Of a DNA stretch of 64,000 nt, positions 57,831 through 64,000 are shown in pieces. This DNA comes from Monoplex corrugatus (Eukaryota > Mollusca > Gastropoda > Littorinimorpha > Ranellidae). The notes under the pieces were generated by a model, which was not told the DNA's origin, ran no database searches, and was given only the letters and a program-made list of their open reading frames with translations. A program made the position numbers and the translations under genes. Location of the stretch: contig CM060312.1 in NCBI GenBank assembly GCA_030674185.1, positions 3,490,975 to 3,554,974 on the forward strand, given 5' to 3'. How positions within the stretch are numbered: the stretch's first letter is position 1; each line of letters starts with the position of its first letter.

Positions 57831-60800
57831 CAAATGGGGAGAAAAGAATAAAAGCAATAAAAGCAAGAATAAAACCAATGGAAAACCACAGAGAGCACAT
57901 CATATACAATTATATATTAAAACAAAGTGATTCCCCTCCGAGCGGAGACAGGCTGCAGAGGGGGGTTGAGTGAGGTTAGGATTTTATGCAGAGGAGAAAA
58001 GGTGAGTTTTGAGAGCGGACTTGAAGGAGGCAAAAGTAGGTTGCTGACGGACTGAGAGAGGAAGTTTGTTCCAGGAGAGTGGACCAGAAACAGAGAAGGC
58101 TCGTGGACCATAGGTATTGAGCTTAGTGCGTGGAAAGCGAAAAGTCAGAGGATCGGAGGCAGAGCGGAGGGTACGTGAGGGAACATAGATCTCAAGTAGG
58201 CTTGACAGGTAATCGGGGGCTGCGTTATTGAGGCTTTTGTAGCACATGGTGTCTAGTTTGTACTGTATGCGCTTTGATACAGGGAGCCAGTGAAGTTGTG
58301 CCAGGAGAGGAGATATGTGGTCAGCTTTTTTCTTTTTGAGTACAAGGCGTACAGCATTGTTTTGAATGCGCTGTAGGATGTGAATGGTGGAGGCAGGAAG
58401 ACCAGACAGGAGTGAATTGCAATAGTCAATGCGAGACATTATGAAGGAGAGAACGAGTTCTGCAGTTGTTTCCACAGAGAGATACTTCCTGATCAGGCTT
58501 ATACGATGGAGATGATAGTAGCAAGATCTGGCAGTTTGAGAAACAAAGTTGTTCATGGACAGGGTAGAGTCAATGCAGACACCAAGGTTTTTAGCTGAAT
58601 CAGAAATTGGGACTGATGTGTTACATAATGGGAGAGAAAGAGGAGGCAGCTGGGAAAGTTTCTGACGGGTGCCAATGAGGATAGCTTCTGTCTTGTCGTC
58701 ATTAAGCTGAAGTCTATTGTGTGTCATCCAGTTCTTAATGTCCGAGTAACACTCAGTGGTGCGAGTCAACAGGCGCTGTATATTATCAGGTGAGTCACTG
58801 TCTTGAAGTTGGGTGTCATCAGCATAGAAGTGGTGTTTTATAGAGTGGGAGTTGATGATGGTGGACAGGGGGGAGGTATAAAGAGTGAAAAGAACAGGGC
58901 CAAGGACAGATCCTTGTGGAACACCACAGGTCAGGTATGCAGGTTGAGAGTAAGTGCCATTGATGAGAACAGTTTGTTTTCTGTTTGATAAATACGAAGT
59001 GAAAAAGGAGAGAGCAATGTCAGAGATGCCAAAAGTATGATGAAGTCTAGAAAGGAGAATACCATGGTCAATGGTATCGAAGGCTGCAGACAGATCAAGG
59101 AGTGTGAGGAGAGAGACTTTGCCAGTATCAGTTGCAAGGAGGAGATTGTTGAGAATGTGTAGTAGGGCAGTTTCAGTGCTATGGCACTGGCGGTAGGCTG
59201 ACTGGAACGGATTGAGGAGATTGTTGGCAGACAGGTGAGAGTTCAGCTGGTTGAGGACGACCTTTTCAAGGAGTTTTGACAAGAAAGAGAGATTAGAGAT
59301 AGGCCTGTAATTTTTCAGTTCATTTGGGTCTAAATTGTGTTTCTTGAGGAGAGGGTGAACAATAGCAGACTTGAAAGAATCTGGGACAGTTCCAGTTTGA
59401 AAAGAAGTGTTGATGATGTCAGTGATGAATGGGAGGAGAGTAGGGAGACAATCGGAGTAGAGAGAACCTGGAAGAGGATCCAGTTCGCAGGTTTTGAACG
59501 ACATGGATCTGATTGTGTTGAAAATTTCTTCTTGTGAGACTGGGGTAAAAGTAGTGAGAGGTGTGCCAGAGAAGGAAGGGTCAGGTGGGCATGGTTGACA
59601 GGGTGTCCTGTCAAGCCTGTCACGAAGAGTTTGTATTTTGGTGGTGAAATACTTGGAGAATACAGATGGGAGTTCTTCATTTGTATGTTTTGTTGGGAGA
59701 GGTAAGTCTTTTCGTGTGCCAAGGAGATGATTCATGGTTGTAAAGAGTTCTTTTGAAGAAGAGGCATTCAGGATTTTGGTTTGGAAATAGCTTGTTTTTG
59801 CAGATGCAATGAGGGTGGATACTTTTGTTTTAGAGGCTTGGAAAAGTTGCCTGTGTACAGTGAGTTTGGATTTGCGCCAGCGGCGCTCTGCTCTGCGGCG
59901 GGCACGTTTTGCACAGGCAATCTCATGAGTGAGCCAGGGGGTAGGGGGGCGGTCAGGTAAAAGACGGGTTGTGGCTGGAGCATGAGTGTCCAGGAGATGG
60001 TGGAGAGTAGTATAGAATTCATCGGCAAGGTTATGTGACTTTTCAGAAAGGAGACGGGAGGCATCAGATGAAAATGTGGAGAGGTCGATAGATTTGAGAT
60101 TGCGTCGAGTCACTGTGCGCGTGGTACGGGAAGGAGGAGATATGTCAAGAGAACAGAGAATTGCAGAGTGGTCAGATGGAAGGGCTGAAGTTAGACGGGT
60201 AGAAAGAACTAAGCAGTTGTCAGTAGCTGAATTGTGGTGATCACGAGAAATGATCCAATCAAGAATGTGACCTTTTTGATGGGTTGGTTCAGAAATGTGT
60301 TGAGTCATATTGTGATTGGACAGAGAGTTGATGATATGTCTTGTGTCATAACGGTGAGTGTTGTCATAGTGGACATTGATGTCACCTAGAATGATGAGAT
60401 TTCCAGGTAAGAGGCAGTAGTGGTCAAGCAGTTGGTCAAAGTCAGAGAGAAACGTGGATGTGGTGAGTTTGTTGGCAGAGCTAGGTGGAGGTCGATAGAC
60501 ACAGGAGAAGGTGATGGGGTGAGGGGTGGATTGGAAGGATACTTCAACGTGCTCGAAAGAAGGATGGGAGAAAGGCAGAGACTGCGAGAAAGATAGGCGG
60601 GAATGGAGTGAGTCGTTGTAGAGGATGGCGATACCGCCACCTCGAGATGAGCGATGAAAAGAAGCAAGCCTGTAACCACTCGGAGTGAGGCTAGCATGTA
60701 TAGGTTCATGACCAAGGGGGTTAAGCCATGTCTCTGTGATAAAAGCAATGTCAACGTGCTCATCAGCGATAAAATCGGCAATGACTTCGGCTTTGCCATC

Positions 60801-61221
60801 CTTGCATATTGATTGAGCGTTAAAAAGGCATAGTTTAAGTTTATCACAGTCACATGGCGGCGGCCGAGGCGGCGACGAAGGCGGCACCGACGGGACAAAA
60901 GACGAAGGCGACACCAGCGGGGCAGAAGACGAAGGCAGCAACGACGGAACAGAAGAAGAAGACAAAGGTAGCACCGGCGGGACAGAAGACGAGGGCAGCG
61001 CCGGCGGGACAGAAGACGAAGGCAGCACCGGCGGGACAGAAGGCGAAGGCGGCACCACCAGGACAGAAGGCGAAGGCGAAGATGGCAGAGGAGGAGACGA
61101 AGCCCGCAGCAGCGAGGTCGAAGGCAGGGGCAGTGGAGGAGACGAAGAAGCAGAAAAAGAAAAGTGGCGTCGGGCTGGCACAGCAGGAGGCAGGTTGTGC
61201 CAAAGTCGGTGGAGACGTCCA

Positions 61222-61995
61222 ACATACTTCATGCTATACAGCATACTACTTCTCATCTTCAAACCAAAAATGTTAAGATTCGATATCAATGGGTTCCCTC
61301 CCATACTGGTCTTTCTGCAAATGACAAGGCCGACAGAGCAGCCAAAGATGGAGCCATGAAGTCTGGTAACCCTGACCTTACACTTCCTCTCTCCTTCAAT
61401 GACATTCATCGACAGATCAAGAAGGCAACATGGTCTCTCTGGAAATCTGAATACAAGACTCATGTTCTTTTACATAACTGGCCAATTCAAGATTGTCAAG
61501 GTGAAACCAAAACTACTCTCTTTGTCAATCACCCTCCTCATATTGCTCATCTGATGTCCAGGATCAGGATTAACTTTTGGACATCCAAGTTCACTCCAGC
61601 ACGGTGTTCTTGTATGAAGGAATTTGTCTCCTTCCAGCACTGTCTTTTTGATTGCGTGACCTTACGCAATCATTTTCAACCTCTAAGGACTATCTTTACA
61701 GGACAAACAAACCCTCTTCAATTGCTTCAACTCTCAAATCACAACAGTATCCATGGATGGGCTCCTCTCGTCCTGGCAGCTACTCTCTCCCATTCTTCGG
61801 CAGTTGGACCATACTTATAAAGATTCTCTGTCACCTGCAGACTCATTCTCCTCTTCTATGACTTGAAGCTCTTCACACCCCAGACATGGATATTATAAGA
61901 CAACGCTTATCTTCCCTAACTATATGACAAGACTCATCTTACGACAGTCCCTAATCGTTATCACGCTGGGACGTTAATACCACTGAAGAAGAATC
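61222..61995 (+). mobile_element. I/Nimb-like LINE, RNase H part 2 (split)
   Basis: After the inserted L2-type LINE the RNase H domain goes on with RYQWVPSHTGLSANDKADRA (about 61278-61337, last catalytic Asp). A linker and a C-terminal Cys/His finger (CSCMKEFVSFQHCLFDC, about 61607-61657) follow, with a stop at 61818. The 3' region ends in GGGACGTTAATACCACTGAA and GAA repeats, similar to the tail of the copy at 32.1 kb. Together with 56870-57298 it is a 5' truncated 3' part of an I-superclade element, different in sequence from the 30.7-kb copy. Confidence 0.83.
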
Positions 61996-62008
61996 ATCAT
62001 CTCTTGCC

Positions 62009-62192
62009 TGTGGGCCCCAGTAGCTCAGCTGGTTTGAGCGTCGGATTCACATGCTAATGGTTGTGGGTTCGAATCCCGGGGTGCGCTATATTAAAAACTG
62101 GCCTTTCCCTGCTTCCCTGGGATGGTTGTCCCCGTCGGCCATATCACCTGAGGTGGGTGTCGACGTAAAAACTGAATCCAATCAATCAATCA
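62009..62192 (+). mobile_element. tRNA-derived SINE, family S5, with target-site duplication
   Basis: The head GGGCCCCAGTAGCTCAGCTG contains a good A box (TAGCTCAGCTGG). 35 bases on there is a B box, GGTTCGAATCC. The arrangement is tRNA-like but the anticodon arm does not pair well. An unrelated body and a tail of (AATC)n follow. The 13-bp sequence ATCATCTCTTGCC flanks it on both sides (61996-62008 and 62193-62205). It sits in the 3' flank of the RNase H LINE. Confidence 0.9.
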
Positions 62193-62205
62193 ATCATCTC
62201 TTGCC

Positions 62206-62355
62206 GCCACTATCACCAGAAGTAACCAACGGCATGGTGCAAGATTGCTGTCACTGCAGTAAGTTCTGGATTTTCTTACACTTCATTATTAATTGTTATT
62301 GCAGTAAGCTTAGGGACTTTAGAATGTCTTATTTCATTAGAGTCTAGCTCACGTC
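62206..62355. other. Spacer, nothing recognised
   Basis: 150 bp between the SINE and the next LINE. No gene. Confidence 0.5.
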
Positions 62356-64000
62356 TGTAATAATAATAATAATAATTACAATATTTATATAGCGCAAAAT
62401 CTTGATAAAATCAAATCTAAGCGCTGAAACAGACACACACACACGCACGCACGCACACACACGCACCCACGCACGCACACACACGCACCCACGCACACAC
62501 GCACACACACACACACACGCACACGGCTATAAATGGGGAGAAAGAATATTATAAGCAATGGAAAATTATAGAGAGCATATTATATACAATTATATATTGC
62601 AATGTGATTCCCCTCCGAGTGGAGACAGGCTGCAGAAGGGATTGAGTGAGGTCAGGATTTTATGCAGAGGAGAAAAGGTGAGTTTTGAGAGCGGACTTGA
62701 AGGAGACAAAAGTAGATTGCTGACGGACTGAGAGAGGAAGTTTGTTCCAGGAGAGCGGACCAGAAACAGAGAAGGCTCGTGGACCATAGGTATTGAGCTT
62801 AGTGCGTGGAAAGTGAAAAGTCAGAGGATCGGAGGCAGAGCGGAGGGTACGTGAGGGAACATAGATCTCAAGTAGGCTTGACAGGTAATGGGGGGCTGCG
62901 TTATTGAGGCTTTTATAGCACATGGTGTCTAGTTTGTAGTGTATGCGCTTTGATACAGGGAGCCAATGAAGTTGTGCCAGGAGATGAGATATGTGGTCAG
63001 CTTTTTTCTTTTTGAGTACAAGGCGTGCAGCATTGTTTTCAATGCGCTGTAGGATGTGAGTGGTGGAGGCAGAAAGACCGGACAGGAGTGAATTGCAATA
63101 GTCAATGCGAGACATTATGAAGGAGAGAACGAGTTTTGCAGTTGTTTCCACAGAGAGATACTTCCTGATCAGGCTTATACGATGGAGGTAATAGTAGCAA
63201 GATCTGGCAGTTTGAGAAACAAAGTTGTTCATGGAGAGGGTAGAGTCAATGCAGACACCAAGGTTTTTAGCTGAATCAGAAATTGGGACTGATGTGTTAC
63301 ATAATGGGAGAGAAAGAGGAGGCAGCTGAGAAAGTTTCTGATGGGTGCCAATGAGGATAGCTTCTGTCTTGTCATCATTTAGCTGAAGTTTGTTGTATGT
63401 CATCCAATTTTTAATGTCCGAGTAACACTCAGTGGTGCGAGTCAGGAGGCGCTGTATATTGTCAGGTGAGTCACTGTCTTAAAGTTGGGTGTCATCAGCA
63501 CAGAAGTGGTGTTTTATAGAGTGGGAGTTGATGATGGTGGACAGGGGGGAGGTGTAAAGAGTGAAAAGAACAGGGCCAAGGACAGATCCTTGTGGAACAC
63601 CACAGGTCAGGTATGCAGGTTGAGAGTAAGTGCCATTGATGAGAACAGTTTGTTTTCTGTTTGATAGATATGAAGTGAACCAGGAGAGAGCAATGTCAGA
63701 GATACCAAAAGTATGATGAAGTCTAGAAAGGAGAATACCATGATCAATGGTATCAAAGGCTGCAGACAGATCAAGGAATGTGAGGAGAGAGACTTTGCCA
63801 GTATCAGTTGCAAGGAGGAGATTGTTGAGAATGTGTAGCAAGGCAGTTTCAGTGCTATGGCACTGGTGGTAGGCTGACTGGAAAGGATTGAGGAGATTGT
63901 TGGCAGACAGGTGAGAGTTCAGTTGGTTGAGGACAACTTTTTCAAGCAGTTTTGACAAGAAAGAGAGATTAGAGATAGGCCGGTAATTTTTCAGTTCATT
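62356..64000 (-). mobile_element. L2-type LINE copy 4, inactive, runs off the window
   Basis: Minus strand. The 3' end at 62356 has an (ATT)n tail and terminal hairpin (62375-62428), then (GT)n, the stop at 62660 and the C-terminal domain. Compared with the element at 57.3-61.2 kb, a CAA-to-TAA nonsense change lies at about 63480, and the catalytic box is FCADD instead of FYADD (about 63497). The frame above it (63958-63479) holds [30 protein letters not shown] and [13 protein letters not shown]. The 5' part lies beyond the right edge. Confidence 0.9.
62429..62526. repeat. (AC)n microsatellite in L2-type 3' UTR
   Basis: AC/GCAC tract at the standard position of the family. Confidence 0.95.

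Larger units (their letters stand above)
57299..61221 (-). mobile_element. L2-type LINE with uninterrupted ORF
   Basis: Minus strand, about 3.9 kb, flanked by an 8-bp target-site duplication. The frame is open from the 5' end of the element (61221) to a stop at 57984, about 1078 codons, and is the only copy here without frame breaks. Order: Pro/Ser-rich region with nine-residue repeats (61090-60870), AP endonuclease (FNAQS, ITETWL, GDINVHYD, SDHSAIL: 60840-60160), RT with KNYRPISNLSFLSKLLEKVV (about 59310), [26 protein letters not shown] and FYADDTQL (58813-58830), and a C-terminal domain. No Met lies before the endonuclease within the element. The upstream ATG codons of the long frame are in host sequence, so either the copy is slightly 5' truncated or it uses another start. 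The 3' UTR is unusual (see hairpin and microsatellite entries). L2/Jockey-superclade assignment is by motif. Confidence 0.93.

Noticed and set aside
61222..61463. First 81 residues of the 1159-codon minus-strand frame
   Set aside because: They lie outside the L2-type element, antisense to the RNase H LINE. They are open by chance and are not part of the retrotransposon protein.
62009..62085. tRNA gene
   Set aside because: A and B boxes are good, but the arms do not pair as a working tRNA, and the body, (AATC)n tail and target duplication show a SINE.

Overview
The window looks like nuclear DNA of a lophotrochozoan animal, most likely a mollusc (inference). It has one recognisable cellular gene family, an intronless-looking rhodopsin-type GPCR in two copies. 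It also has dense autonomous non-LTR retrotransposons of several clades, tRNA-derived SINEs, many (AC)n/(GT)n tracts, and at least seven minisatellite or satellite arrays with units of 27 to 65 bp. There is no sign of operons, CRISPR, or rRNA genes. Almost every long open frame is either a retrotransposon product or a translated tandem repeat.

Layout. 1-3.3 kb: two decayed LINE copies. 3.4-5.8 kb: a 28-bp satellite interrupted by a LINE fragment. 5.8-8.1 kb: GPCR copy 1 with its upstream region. 8.2-9.7 kb: unique duplicated DNA. 9.7-21.3 kb: a pile of nested LINEs (CFDP2-like/RTE-type and L2-type). 21.3-23.6 kb: a duplicated block with a SINE, running into a 38-bp minisatellite. 23.7-26.8 kb: sparse DNA and a 27-bp minisatellite. 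26.8-29.4 kb: GPCR copy 2, again preceded by the 28-bp satellite. 29.4-34.3 kb: a 65-bp tandem repeat, an RNase H LINE tail and microsatellites. 34.3-37.3 kb: second copy of the duplicated flanks. 37.3-41.4 kb: microsatellites, another dispersed block, and an L2-like LINE on the minus strand that runs into a 100-N gap. 41.5-48.8 kb: three satellites (28, 50 and 29 bp units), with a tRNA-Lys-like SINE and a CFDP2-like LINE tail between them. 49-56.9 kb: sparse DNA with SINEs, a CR1-like LINE and microsatellites. 56.9-62.4 kb: an RNase H LINE interrupted by a full-frame L2-type LINE and, downstream, by a SINE. 62.4-64 kb: another L2-type LINE leaving the window.

The main structural result is a tandem segmental duplication of the GPCR locus. 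Blocks A (about 5.5-8.08 kb), B (8.21-9.73 kb) and C (21.32-22.25 kb) reappear in the same order and strand as A' (26.83-29.45), B' (34.28-36.09) and C' (36.47-37.35). The two copies then diverged by separate insertions (LINEs in copy 1, an RNase H LINE and microsatellites in copy 2). Both ends fall at tandem repeats. Each GPCR copy carries its own one-base frameshift close to TM7, so neither is an intact receptor as read here. The only element that looks coding-competent is the minus-strand L2-type LINE at 57.3-61.2 kb.
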